From NCBI GenBank assembly GCA_003833135.1, contig QZLH01000128.1, forward strand, positions 115,431 to 140,869: a stretch of DNA of 25,439 nt, in the 5' to 3' direction. Position numbers and translations under genes: made by a program. Shown here piece after piece: positions 1 through 10,566 of the stretch; position 1 is the first letter of the stretch; each line of letters opens with the position of its first letter. Source of the DNA: Oehlia diaphana. Lineage: Eukaryota; Glomeromycota; Glomeromycetes; Glomerales; Glomeraceae. The notes beneath the pieces are model-generated. The model ran no database searches, was not told the origin of the DNA, and saw nothing but the letters and a program-made list of their open reading frames with translations.

Positions 1-402
1 TTTAAAAAAAAATTTTTTTTTTTTTTTTTTTTTTCATTCATTCATTCTCTTATTTGTTTATGTATGATAAATATAAATAAATTAATGTATCAAGTGATCT
101 TATCTACTTTCATTGATTGAAAAAAAAAAAAAAAAATTAAAAATAACAATCAAACCAAATCTACTTATTTATTATTATATATCATCTTACATATCTCTTT
201 TTTCTTTTTTTAATTTTGATTTTCAATGAAATCTTAAAAATATTTTTGGTAGTTTATGTAGTGTAGATCTTTTTTTTGCGTCATCGAATTTTTGCGGGAA
301 CTTTCTTTTATCCAATAAAAAATCAAATTTACTATACATAGATTCTATATATTTAAGTTTTTTTTTTAAAAATAATCATACTATATCCTATTTTTGTTTA
401 TT
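1..402. other. AT-rich non-coding stretch
   Basis: The stretch is dominated by A and T homopolymers and a short ATTC run near 35-46. I see no open frame of useful length, no RNA gene and no clear repeat. It may be the distal promoter of whatever is transcribed rightward from about 430. Confidence 0.5.
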
Positions 403-412
403 TATATAAAAA
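403..412 (+). promoter_or_regulatory. TATA-like box upstream of a possible plus-strand transcript
   Basis: TATATAAAAA lies about 130 bp upstream of an ATG at 543 that opens a short frame ending at a GT donor-like site. In an AT-rich genome such boxes arise by chance, so the support is only positional. Confidence 0.2.
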
Positions 413-542
413 CGTGTAAATTTAATCTCGTTAATCTTGTTAATCTCTTACTAAAAAGTAAAATATAATCAAAAATCAAAAAAAAAAAAAATCAGAGAAA
501 CCCAGTTATTTTGCAAAGGAATGGTGTGAACGGCGTCTTCTT

Positions 543-692
543 ATGACGTTTTCGACAAAAAAAAAAACAGATTATACGAAAATTAACGGGTGATTTTAAT
601 TGTAATTTTAATTATTTAAATTGATTTGTTATGATTCGTTTGTGATCCACTCTATTTTATTTAAGTTATTTGGTAAGTGATTTTATGAATAG
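543..692 (+). CDS. possible first two short exons of an unrecognised transcript (speculative)
   Basis: An ATG at 543 opens MTFSTKKKTDYTKIN and runs to a GT (590) that could be a donor, giving a 47-nt exon. A pyrimidine-rich AAG acceptor-like site at 663-665 is followed by a 27-nt open block (666-692) ending at AG|GTAAAG; in the resulting phase it reads GYLVSDFMN. The next exon-like block (796-830, with a consensus GTAAGT donor) gives a stop in that phase, so the model fails downstream as written. The second block already belongs to the tandem array that follows. I recognise no family. This may be a start of a decayed gene, a non-coding transcript, or chance. Confidence 0.15.
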
Positions 693-2830
693 GTAAAGTA
701 AATAATTCTAATTCTTTAACCTAAAATTATGTTATGATTCGGTTGCTTGACACTTTGTGAACCCAGACACGATGATCTCTTTTTTTAATTACCAGATTAC
801 CGCAAGTTATTGGAAAGTGTTTATACTGAGGTAAGTAATATTTCAACTGAAATTATGTTACTTTGACACTCTGTGGTGATTTTACTAATCCCGAGAAAAC
901 AACATGATTATTATTTATTTAAATTATTTGTTTTCATGATCAAGTAAATAGTAATTCTGTTCTATAAGTTATAACTTGATAATATGTCCTCAATTCGGTT
1001 GCTTATTATTGAGTGGTTATCCCAAGACAATTTTGTCTATCCCAAGGCAATCATTCAACGATCTCCTCTTTTTATACTTTATATACCACTTTTATACCAC
1101 TTTTATCTCCTAGTTTATTTAAGTTAATTTGCAAGGGTTTTCTGAACAGGCGAGTAAGACATACGCAGTGATAAATTCAAAAAATTCTTATACGCGCTAA
1201 GCGCATATCATTAATAAAATTCATATGCGTAACAAACTAATTTCATATACGCTTTATATATTAGGCACTACTAAGAAAAATGCTCCTAATATTTTCAACG
1301 AAATACGCGGGAAATAAAAGTATCGTACGCTGCGCCTACTACGCGAATCCTGCCCGGAAGACGTACTTAATCCAGATATCTGAATTCTTAGCCGTGACAT
1401 CAGAGTCGTCAGATACATGCGCTCTCTGGGAGACGGATAATTAAGAGCAAACTTGACTAACTGCCCGTTCTAATTAGTTCAACTTGAAAATATGTCTCAA
1501 GCATTGTGTGACGATTTTTTTTTTATCCCGAGAAAATAATGGTATATTTATGGTGGAAAAATTTCTTTTGGAGGAATATAATATATTTATATATTGTAAA
1601 AGTCTTGATTGCTGCTAACGAACTAAATTTTCAAGAATTAATTCAACGATCTCCTCTTTTTTATTCTCTCTTAGTTTTATTTAAATGGGTTTTCTGAACA
1701 GGCGACAGTAATTCAACTTGAAAATATGTCTCAACTCGGTTGCTTAGCATTGAGTGGAGATTTCGTCCGTCTATCCGAGAAAATTTATGATATACTCTAA
1801 CTGTCAGCTATTTTGTTATCTCTTAGTTTATGTGTGAGGATTTTATGAACAGGTGAATAATATAATTCTGGTTCTTTATCCTGAAAATATGCCACGATTC
1901 GTTGCTTAGTACGGATGGCGATCTTATTTACCCGAGAAAATGACATGCATGATCTCTTTGATTGGCACTCTATTAATTTCCTAGTTCAATCAAGTTATTG
2001 ACGAAAAGGTATCAATATTTCTGGTTCCATATCCTGAAAGTATGTCGCTTAGCATTGAGTGGCAATTTCGTCCGTCTATCCGAGAAAATTCAATGATATA
2101 CTCTATTTTATTCTCTTAGTTTATGTGTGAAGATTTTATGAACGGATGTATAATAATTCCGGTTTTTATCCTGAAAATACGTTGCTTAGTATTGGATGGC
2201 GATCTTATTTACCAGAGAAAATGACATGCATGATCTCTTTGATTGGCACTCTATTATTAATTTCCTAATTCAATCAAGTTATTGACGAAAAGGTATTAAA
2301 AGGTATTAATATTTCTGGTTCCATATCCTGAAAGTATGTCGCTTAGCATTGAGTGGCGATTTCGTCCGTCTATCCGAGAAGCTTCAATAGTCTAACTATC
2401 AGCTTTTTAGTTTATGTGCGAGGATTTTATGAACAGATGAATAATAATTCTGGTTCTTTATCCTGAAAATATGCCACGATTCGTTGCTTAGCATTGGTTG
2501 GCGATTTCATTTAACCCGAGAAAATGACATGTATGATTGTATGATCTCTTTGATTGACACTCTATTTTATTAATTTCCTAATTCAATCAAGTTATTGACA
2601 ACCGTTTTATGAAAAAGATACTGGTTCTATATCCTGAAAATATGTTCTCAATTCGGTTGCTTAGCATTGTGTGGCGATCCCGAGAAAACAATTCAACGAT
2701 CTTACTACATTTTATTATCTTTTGTTTATTTAGATTAATTTAAAAAGGTTTTATGAACAGGTAAGTAATTCTGGTTTTTTAACCTGAAATTATGTCACAA
2801 TTCGGTTGCTTAGCATTGTCCTTTTAATTT
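650..2830 (+). repeat. degenerate ~150-bp tandem array with ~300-bp dimer structure
   Basis: The core GGTTGCTTAGCATTG, intact or decayed, recurs at about 741, 997, 1495, 1738, 1901, 2046, 2181, 2341, 2483, 2655 and 2804. From 1738 on, the spacing is 135-172 bp. Shared pieces are a CCTGAAAATATG block, the core, a CCGAGAAAA block, a pyrimidine-rich TTAG or CCTAG block, and TTTTATGAACAG, sometimes followed by GTAAGT. Units alternate: those at 1738, 2046 and 2341 carry TTTCGTCCGTCTATC, and the first two of these are followed by TTTATGTGTGARGATTTTAT. Those at 1901, 2181 and 2483 instead lead into GATCTCTTTGATTG and TTCAATCAAGTTATTGAC. This makes dimers of about 308, 295 and 314 bp. A foreign-looking segment splits the array near 1155-1475. 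I do not recognise the repeat. Confidence 0.85.
1155..1475. other. GC- and CpG-richer segment inserted in the tandem array
   Basis: Array sequence stops after GAACAGGCGAGTAA and resumes at TTCAACTTGAAAATATGTC; in the unit near 1700 the same two blocks are almost adjacent. The intervening ~320 bp has visibly more G+C and many CG dinucleotides, with a recurring ATACGC-like motif (near 1160, 1191, 1244, 1304, 1325). It contains the near-palindrome GCGCTAAGCGC near 1195. No long frame, tRNA-like boxes or convincing target duplication was found. It could be a small mobile element or unrelated filler; the edges are good to about 10 bp. Confidence 0.5.
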
Positions 2831-2879
2831 ATTAATTTTTTTAATTTATTTTTTTACTATTTTCAAAATAAAATTTTAG

Positions 2880-2957
2880 ATCCTTTATTATAATCCGAGT
2901 GAATTATTTATTCAGCCTTCACCTTGTTACTTATACTTGGATTTGAAAGTTGGTTGA
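2880..2957 (+). CDS. possible terminal exon after the array (speculative)
   Basis: A pyrimidine-rich tract ending TTTTAG (to 2879) precedes an open stretch of 25 codons ending in TGA at 2955-2957. It starts ILYYNPSELFIQPSP and continues with a Cys- and Tyr-rich tail. Codon content is less A/T-skewed than the surroundings, which is the only reason for listing it. There is no recognised domain, and no upstream exon can be joined to it with confidence. It may equally be chance. Confidence 0.15.
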   Translation: MLYYNPSELFIQPSPCYLYLDLKVG

Positions 2958-3646
2958 TTTTGATTCGCTCAGTATCTCTTATTCCATTTTTAGAAATTGA
3001 TTAACAATTAACATCATCGTGACTTAAATTACAATTTTTTTAAGTCGAAGAAATAGTGAACAATTTGTTTTTTATTTAAAAACTGGAATTTAGAATTCGT
3101 GCGGTTATAGAATTCATTCTGTATATATTTAGATTATTTCAAATGATTGAATGTTTAAAAGATAGATTGTTTCAATTTAAGGATATTTGACCTGCGGTCT
3201 TATGGTCTTAATTAAGTGACCGAAATAGACCGAAACATCAACCAGTTAACCTAAGTAAATATTTTTATATAATCCAAATACTTTTAAGCTATTCCGACAA
3301 CGATTAAATCAAGAAAGATATAATAATTAACTAATTATATAATTTTCTTGAATAATAAAAAAAAAAAATTCGATTTCAATACCTTTTTTAATATACAATA
3401 TAGTAGTATACTTTATACAGTATATAATTGTAAAATAAGATTTAGATCACAATGCAGTGTACCCCTCTCTACAATACATCCTTCTAAAATGTACTCTTTA
3501 AATTAAATCAAATCTATAAACGTATGCATGCTCGTGTTTGGCTAATGATAGGATCTGTATATGGTTGGTTTCATTTCGCCATCGGCTTGAACCTAAGGGG
3601 TTTACCGTGGAAGATCCGAAAAAAGATCGGTATGTAAAAGATCCAT
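2958..3646. other. intergenic stretch, no supported gene
   Basis: The stretch is AT-rich with no clear repeat. A less AT-skewed patch at about 3490-3660 is open on both strands (62 codons on minus, about 50 on plus to a TAA near 3690). I recognise neither peptide, and having both strands open argues for low-stop sequence rather than a gene. It may be a fragment of an old element. Confidence 0.4.
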
Positions 3647-3776
3647 GTAGGCTTGGCAACATGCATTTGAACAATTTTTCAAACATAGATTAATCTGCAA
3701 ATAAAAAAGTACTGTAGGCTTGGCAACATGCATTTGAACAATTTTTCATAGATTAATCTGCAAATAAAAAAGTACT
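3647..3776. repeat. 67-bp direct tandem duplication
   Basis: Copy 1 (3647-3713) and copy 2 (3714-3776) both run from GTAGGCTTGGCAACATGC to AAAAAAGTACT. They are identical except that copy 2 lacks four bases (AAAC or equivalent) in the middle. The two copies abut exactly, which suggests a recent duplication by slippage or unequal exchange. Confidence 0.9.
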
Positions 3777-4400
3777 TACGTTACTTTTTTTCCAAACCCT
3801 ATCTAGTAACGGGGATTAAGAATTTCATCACACCATGCTTGATGATTAGGAATTACTAGTGTAAAATTGGTGAAAAAAAAAAAAATTATTGGATTGAGAA
3901 GACTGAATCGAAAAAAAGATTAATATAGTCGATATAGTCTAACTCATTTTTCGCTAACTCATTTTTTTCGAATTAAAAAAAAAAAAATTAGAAATACTTT
4001 GGGGTTTCAAAGTTGATTTCGATCATGTGCTTATTTTTCCCATTTTTTTTATGATATGCTCTTTTACACAATCAAGTCGTGATGCTTCAGATGTTAGTAT
4101 TTATGGTTGATTACGAAAAATATATTTACTTTTTCCTATATTTTAAAAGTTATGCAATCAGAAATCAAGCCCGTCATCCTCGATGATTTTTTTTTTAAAT
4201 ACAAACCTACTATACTAATCCGTAGTACCCTAAAACGCTGATTATATATATACAAAGTTCAAAGACAGTAGATTTGCTTCATCTGAACCTCCTAAAGATA
4301 CCAAAAATAAACGCGTTACTTTCACGAATAAAAAAAATCAAAAATTATCCTTACTTATTGTAATCGTATTACTATGATGTCGAAGCACAACAATCAACCA
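3777..4400. other. intergenic stretch, nothing recognised
   Basis: AT-rich sequence with several A or T runs. I see no gene, RNA or repeat. Confidence 0.5.
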
Positions 4401-4500
4401 TAAGACACCACACCACTCTCTTAAGATACCACTCTTTTAAAACACCACTCTTAAGACACCATTCCTTTAAGACACCACGACACCACTCCTTTAAAGATAC
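4401..4500. repeat. degenerate minisatellite, unit TAAGACACCACTCYTT
   Basis: Five to six imperfect units of 14-24 bp start near 4401, 4422, 4438, 4452, 4468 and 4492. The variable length comes from extra CACCA or GACACCA blocks. On the minus strand it reads as repeated LKEW peptides in a 63-codon frame, which I take as a by-product of the repeat and not a gene. Confidence 0.8.
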
Positions 4501-5407
4501 TTTTGCCAAGATCAAAAAAAAAAAAAGTAATAAATAAATTTTTTTTTTATTAAAAATATACACTTTTATTTTATTTATTTTATTTTATTTAATTTTTTTA
4601 TTCTTTTTTTTTCCTTTAAAAAAAAAAGACGCATATATACATATTTTTTTTTTTCTTTTTTTTTACCCAGTAAAAAAAATATCTGAAAAAAAAAATACGT
4701 AATCTTTTTTTTTCCCTTCTTTTAATAACAATAATCATATACCAATATCTATAAATCTAAAAGATTTATATAAAAAAAAAAATTATCCATAATAAAAAAA
4801 TAAAATAAAATGAAAGATAAATAAAATAAAAAAAAAGGAAAAGCAAATGATAGTGATAATAAATATAATAATTAATAATTTAGGAAATAACCATTAAATA
4901 CATAATTTTTTTTTGTCATAATAAGTTGATTAAGTGATGATAGGGGATAGTGTTTTTTTTCCTGTAATCATATATAGTCCCATAAAATATTTCCATTTTT
5001 CATATTAAAGTCCTATATATGAACATAATTATGTATCCATCTCTCGTATACCATATAATAATTTGATAAATGTTTGTTGAATGAAGAAATATTTATGACA
5101 CCTGTGTCCTAAAAAAAAATATTTCACATTCAACCATGAAACACTTCCGAATAATTCGTTATTCTACCCAAAATCTTAATTTCCTGAATCATGTTAAAAT
5201 GTATACGTGATATATAATGTAAAAAATATAAAAATTAACGATTCCCACCAAAAAAAGATAAAAATAAAAAAAAATCGTATATATATATATATGTGTATTG
5301 TCAAAATAATAATAATAATAATAATAAAAAGAATTGATGATAATTAAAAACATCTAATAATTGGATGGTTTTTTAATACCGAAGAGTCTTTCTTATAAAA
5401 AAAACTT
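4501..5407. other. AT-rich 3' flank of the transcription factor gene
   Basis: This holds many poly-A and poly-T runs and simple repeats. It lies immediately downstream of the stop of the minus-strand regulator, so its 3' UTR and polyadenylation site should fall near 5200-5400. I could not pick one signal with confidence in such AT-rich sequence. Confidence 0.5.
5277..5328. repeat. microsatellites (AT)n and (AAT)n
   Basis: A TA run at about 5277-5293 is followed by about seven AAT/ATA trinucleotides at about 5306-5328. They probably lie in the 3' flank of the regulator gene and should be length-variable between strains. Confidence 0.85.
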
Positions 5408-8400
5408 TCAGTAATGTTGCATGTCAAGTCCAACATTAACTTCCTTCATTTCATTATTTATAACATTACCATCAATATGATTAAAGTGATTTTCTTCATA
5501 TCCAAACCCAATAGAAGAAGGAGTACTGTTTTCATTACCACCACCGAACTTTGGTATGACACCACAATGGCCACTTGAACGTCGAGATAAGACAATTAAG
5601 GCATCTTTATTGGACAAATATTGTTGATTGTCGCTACCAGTAGCGATGATCTGACCGTTTTCGTTTTCATTTTCTTTCTTCCTCATTCGTCGAGGGATCT
5701 TGTTTAAAATTCTCTGATGAGTCTCATTTGAGGATAAATGACCATATCCCTCATAAACAATTTGGGAATCATTATCACTCGTATCCATAAACACATACCT
5801 TTGTGAAGGATGAATATTTTGTAATCCACTATTCCTTAGAGTATCACTCATCATATTGGGACCCGTATCACTATCTTGTTCAATGGAGTCAAGGGACATT
5901 TGATTTGATCTTTGATGAGTCTTTGTTGACGTGGTTGGAGGAAACATTGACATTGGTGAAGAAACTGGAAGAGTGGATTGTCGCTGTGGTGGTGGTGGTT
6001 GATGTTGATGTTGAGAATAATAATCAGCGGCGGATGTAACTACTGTCGTAGTTGATAAAGCTGGGGTAGATGTAGATGAGGCTGTTGTAGGAAGAGGAAT
6101 GTTTGATGTTATATTGTTCATATTATTATAAGGATTATTAAATCCACCAACTCCACCGACTCCTCCGACTAAGTTATCCACTCCGATATCCCAAAACTGT
6201 GGTTCATTAGGTGAAATTTCATTTCCCATCATGATCGTGGGTGATTGCATTTGCATTGCGAATGAATCAAAAATTGGATTCACTGGCATATATTGTTGCA
6301 TTCCACTTTGATTTTGAATATAAGCGAAGCTTGACGGATGTGGATGAATATTAGCTGAAGAAGAACTAGATTCTCTTTTTGGGTCCATCGATTGCATTTG
6401 TTTAGAAGATGATGATGAAATGGACTCTGAATATATTTGATTCGACATTGTTGGTGATATTTTAATATGTGATGCTGACGGAATTTCAATAGTCTCTTCA
6501 TTAGAAAATCTATCTTGATTTGACATTAAAACATTTTCCAAAGCTGTGATCATTTGATTCGCTAATTCTGCCATAATATTATTTTGTTCATAAAATCGAC
6601 AAATTTTTATAGTCTTTATAATATTTTTGAATGCGTTTAATGCCAAACCACGTTGTGGTGAGGTAAGATTAATAACATGAACTTTGACAGCTTTTCCCAA
6701 ACTATAAAACATTATCGGGAATGTTATGCATACATGAACATTGTTAAGAGCTTCAACTATAAAAAAAAAAAACCAAATAAATAAATAAAATATAATATAT
6801 ATATATTTTTTTTTTTATCTGAAATTAATATACTTACCACCAATATGAGTTATTAAATTAGCAGCACTACTACAAACATTAAGTGAATTTAAATAAGTTT
6901 TTGATGTACGAATATTAGGTGAACGAGAATTATTTTGTGATGCAATATAAGGATAATGAAGCATCAAAAATAAAGTTTGATGATGCATATGCAAAGAAGC
7001 AATTTGTCCAGGAAGTGGCATATGTTGTGGTGAAGGAGTATACTGTAAAAATGGTGGTAATTCTCTATGCCAATTATATAATGAATTTTCAAAATTATTA
7101 ACCATAGTATGATGATTCCAAGATGCTGGCATACCAATACATGAAGTAGATTGTAAATGTTCAATAATTTGACCGATAATTCTTGCTAATTTTATAAAAT
7201 TAATGAAAATATTAATTTGTTGTGCGTACGTTGAACTATAATTTGGAGAAGGAGTATTTTGTTGTTGAGAATTTTGTTGTGATTGATTATCATCGTCTTG
7301 ATCATCTACTTCATCCAGCGAAGGAAATTCGATATCACACATCTTGTCATTAATTGTTAATGGATCTCCATTAGCGAGACTATTGAGCCTATCAGTAATA
7401 AAACATCCCCACCAAATTAATTTCTTTGTTTGGCGACCTTTTCCTCGATAAACAGGACCGTTCCTACGATTTAATCCCATACTTTGTGCCATCCTGATGG
7501 CCATTGATGAATAGGTTTGTGGTCTGTAAGAAGATGGTTTACCTTGATCAACCATACATAATAAAATCAATGCTTGAACAGTTGATAATCTTGGTACATC
7601 AATAAAATGATCCAGTAAACCTTTAAAAAATGAGAAATAATCATAATTATTATAGTTGAATTTAAAAAAAAAAAATTTTGAACAAATAATTAAACAAAAC
7701 ATCAAATTAACTCTTCAATAAAACTTACTTCTAGCACGATCATAAAACACTGAAGAATTATTAGAATCTTGAGGAATTGGAGGATACATCGCACCAATAG
7801 CATAAATAGCATTAAGCAATAATGGAGAAGGTTGATCTGACGCATTAGGGCTAGACATCATTTTAAATAATTGTCCACGATTAATTATAGGGAAATAAGG
7901 ATGAAAATGATTAAAATATTTTTCCAACAATTGTCTTGAAATTTCGGAAGGAGGATTTGATAATGTTGGAATTGAGGATGATATAGGAGGATCAACGTAA
8001 GAACCACATTGTTGTTGATTATTTGGTAAAAGAAATGATAAAGTACTACTTTGCAAACTATTCGAAGAATTTGGTGAGACCAAATTATTAAGGAGTATAT
8101 CCTCATCATCACTACCAAGATCATCACTAAATCCTGGTATTAAACTTGGGGATTGATCGGAAGAATAATTTGCGTCGGCTGGTGGTGTCGTAGGAATAAA
8201 TAAATGAGGTGATGATTGTGTGGCAGGTGCGATAGCATTCATCGGGGAATATTGACGTATTTTAAAGGTTGAAAACCTTTGTCTTTGGCTTGACTCTTCA
8301 ATAGCATTATCTCTCTCTTTTTTTATCTCCTTATTATTTTCGTTAATATTATCCTTATTAACAAGATTTACCAAGAGGGATTCTATGGTATGTAATCTAT

Positions 8401-8857
8401 CTTCAATCAGAGCAACAAACCCCTTCGGAGGACCTCGTGGTCTTTTGGTTGACGCATCACTAAACGTGCATTGATAAGCTATAAATTTAATAATAAAAAA
8501 AGAAATAAAGTTAAATAAGGTTAGAAACTAACTAGATAACTCTTGGCGTGAGAATTAGGAAATGTAGCGCGCTTAAAACAAGTAAATGTTTTATCGCGTG
8601 ACGTCGAAATGATTGGCACAAAAAAAAACAATAACAAGGTACGAAGAATAAACAATACGAATTAAGGCATATGTATGACAAATAATAATAATAAAAGATT
8701 TCAAACCTCCGCGTGTACAATTTGCACATGGAGAAGCTCCATCACATTTAACCTTTCTTCTACGACACGTATCACAGGCCGTAGTAATCTTTACACGTTT
8801 ATTTTCATGGGATTCTGATTCGTCAACGATCATGTCGTCCAAAATAAACAAACTCAT
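5408..8857 (-). CDS. Zn2Cys6 (Gal4-type) fungal transcription factor, four exons
   Basis: Nuclear DNA-binding regulator; its targets are unknown. Exons on minus: 8857-8707, 8478-7729, 7620-6838 and 6756-5408. Introns are 228, 108 and 81 bp; the summed CDS is 3033 nt, giving 1010 residues. The cluster is C28-X2-C31-X6-C38-X5-C44-X2-C47-X6-C54. The first intron separates the fifth and sixth cysteines, and splicing restores the classic pattern (CANCTRGAYQC). A basic linker TKRPRGPPKG and a short coiled coil (RLHTIESLL) follow, as expected for dimer formation. Residues about 230-440 look like the fungal-specific middle homology domain, with RARSLLDHFIDVPRLSTVQA formed across intron 2 and SMAIRMAQSMGLNRR after it. 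The C-terminal ~400 residues are Ser/Asn/Gln/Pro-rich, a likely activation region. The start is the only ATG upstream of the cluster in frame. Every intron has an in-frame stop if retained. I recognise the family but not an orthologue. Confidence 0.93.
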
Positions 8858-9250
8858 CTTTTTAGTAAAGAAAGTATTTCGATTGATGGATCTTTTTTTT
8901 GGTGAGATTAAAAAAGGTTAATTTTCACTTTGGAAATTTCTATAATATAATGGGGAGGAGATAAAGAAAATTCTTTTTTAGGAAATAAAAAATAAAAAAA
9001 ATGATGCTTTTGTTATCTATATCAGTAATGCAAAAGAAAAAATATAAAAAAAAAAAAATTTAAAATGAACTATTTGACAAATGAAATATATAACAAAAAG
9101 AAAAGAAAAAAAAACAAAAATAATGGAAGAAAAATTATATATATATATATATATGAATGGGATAAAATTGCAGTTATGTATTTATAAATGAAAGGATGAT
9201 AAAGAGGGAGAGATATAAAAAGTGTGTAAAAAAAGATAATTTTTTTTTTT
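8858..9250 (-). promoter_or_regulatory. presumed promoter and 5' UTR of the Zn2Cys6 gene
   Basis: This sequence lies directly upstream of the start codon. It holds A-rich and T-rich tracts and a TA run near 9137-9154, but no clear TATA, CCAAT or inverted CGG site that I would defend. Called from position only. Confidence 0.35.
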
Positions 9251-10488
9251 TTATGTCGATAACAATTAATAACTTTCTCTTTTTTTTTTTATTATTATTA
9301 TTATATTTGATTTAGGATCGAATCACGCCTTCTTGAACTTTTTTTTCTTGATTATAAAAAGAAGTTAGCGAAACATTCAATGTGCAACTTCTTTTCAAAA
9401 AAAAAAAAAAAAATTAAAAAAAAAAAATAAAATAAACTTAAGAGAATTTTTTGTTAAATATATTGTATTAGTTCCTAATTGAAAGGTGTGATCATTATTT
9501 ACTTTTTTTTTTTGTAAGAACCGCAGTAATTTTTTTTATTGTTTTTTGAAAAAATATTAGGTCGTTAAATAATATTCAAATCTTCTTTGTTTTTTTTCTT
9601 TTATCTTTCTTTTGAAGAGAAAAAGAAAAAAAATAAATAAATTTGATTAAAATTTCATCAAGCGGGGAACCGATTAAATCAATTTTTTCGATTCGATGAC
9701 AGGAAAAATTGTAAGGCGTTATGTTATTGTAGTGACGTGAGTTAAAAAAAGTAATCGACTTTATAATATTGAGCCGTGGTATCAATAGTGAAAGTAAGAG
9801 TACAAAATAATAAAATGTTAAGATTATATTACACACTTTTAAACGACGTTAAAGAGCTTAACAGTCATGGACAATAACAGGAGAAATTAAAAGAAGAGGA
9901 GCCCCGTTGAAGTAATCGTACACGGCCACTTTTTTTTTCAAGAAAAAAATGGAGAATAATGGAAAAAAAGAAAGAAAGAAAGCGATTCAAAATTATGGCA
10001 ATATTTATAAACGAAAATAACGCAAGTCGTACCAAAAGTTGTTTTTAGGAAATAAAATTAGGAGCTCAAGTCCTTTTACTGGTATTAATGATAAACAATC
10101 GATTGCCTATAAATGCAAATGTGTAATTTATTGTGCATTAATTAGAGATCTGCAACATAAGTTTGGAGTATTTATTTTTAAAGAAAATATAAATTTTAAT
10201 GGGTTATTTTAAAAAAAAAAAATATTCATGCTCATCCAATTTCATCCAATAATATTTTATTTAATGTTTACTAACGAAAATTCTTTTTTTATATTTTGAG
10301 TGAGAAAACCTCGGTTATTTGCGAATGAGTACTCAGGATTTGTTGAAATAAGTTAGTAACTAAAACTGCACAGCAAAATGCGTTATGATTTCAAACTTAT
10401 TTTTTTCCAACCATTTTTAACCAAAAATTTTTTATAAACCATAGTATATATACAATAAACTACTAAACTTTTTCATAACTTTTGTGAA
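9251..10488. other. AT-rich intergenic stretch
   Basis: Poly-T and poly-A runs are dense. An 86-codon minus-strand frame (9576-9836) is very rich in Phe, Ile, Leu and Lys and ends in a poly-Lys tail, as expected from AT-rich DNA, so I do not call it. No RNA gene or mobile element is seen. Confidence 0.5.
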
Positions 10489-10566
10489 ACTTTTTTAGAC
10501 TATTTTTTAGACTATTTTTTAGACTATTTTTTATACTATTCTTTATACTAACTATTCTTTATACTA
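10489..10566. repeat. 12-bp tandem repeat TATTTTTTAGAC
   Basis: Units at 10501, 10513, 10525 and 10537, plus partial copies on either side, read TATTTTTTAGAC changing to TATTCTTTATAC. The gradual change from AGAC to ATAC along the array shows stepwise duplication of mutated units. Confidence 0.85.

Noticed and set aside
1155..1475. A tRNA- or 5S-derived SINE inside the inserted segment
   Set aside because: No A-box and B-box pair at the right spacing and no cloverleaf could be drawn by eye.
741..2830. Protein-coding repeat with a shared frame through the array core
   Set aside because: The consensus core gives a short open frame, but individual copies differ by single-base indels that shift the frame, and most contain stops.
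3498..3686. 62-codon minus-strand frame with fairly ordinary amino-acid content
   Set aside because: The plus strand is open over the same bases, there is no recognised motif, and part lies in the 67-bp duplication. Mentioned only as a possible old fragment.
4372..4563. 63-codon minus-strand frame with LKEW peptide repeats
   Set aside because: The peptide is a direct reading of the minisatellite at 4401-4500 plus an AT-rich flank.
5803..6039. Plus-strand frame inside the transcription factor
   Set aside because: It lies antisense to the Ser/Gln/Pro-rich last exon, whose composition removes stops on the other strand. The same applies to other frames overlapping 5408-8857.
9576..9836. 86-codon minus-strand frame with a hydrophobic start
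   Set aside because: Composition is that of random AT-rich DNA (Phe, Ile, Leu, Asn, Lys) with a poly-Lys end and no motif.
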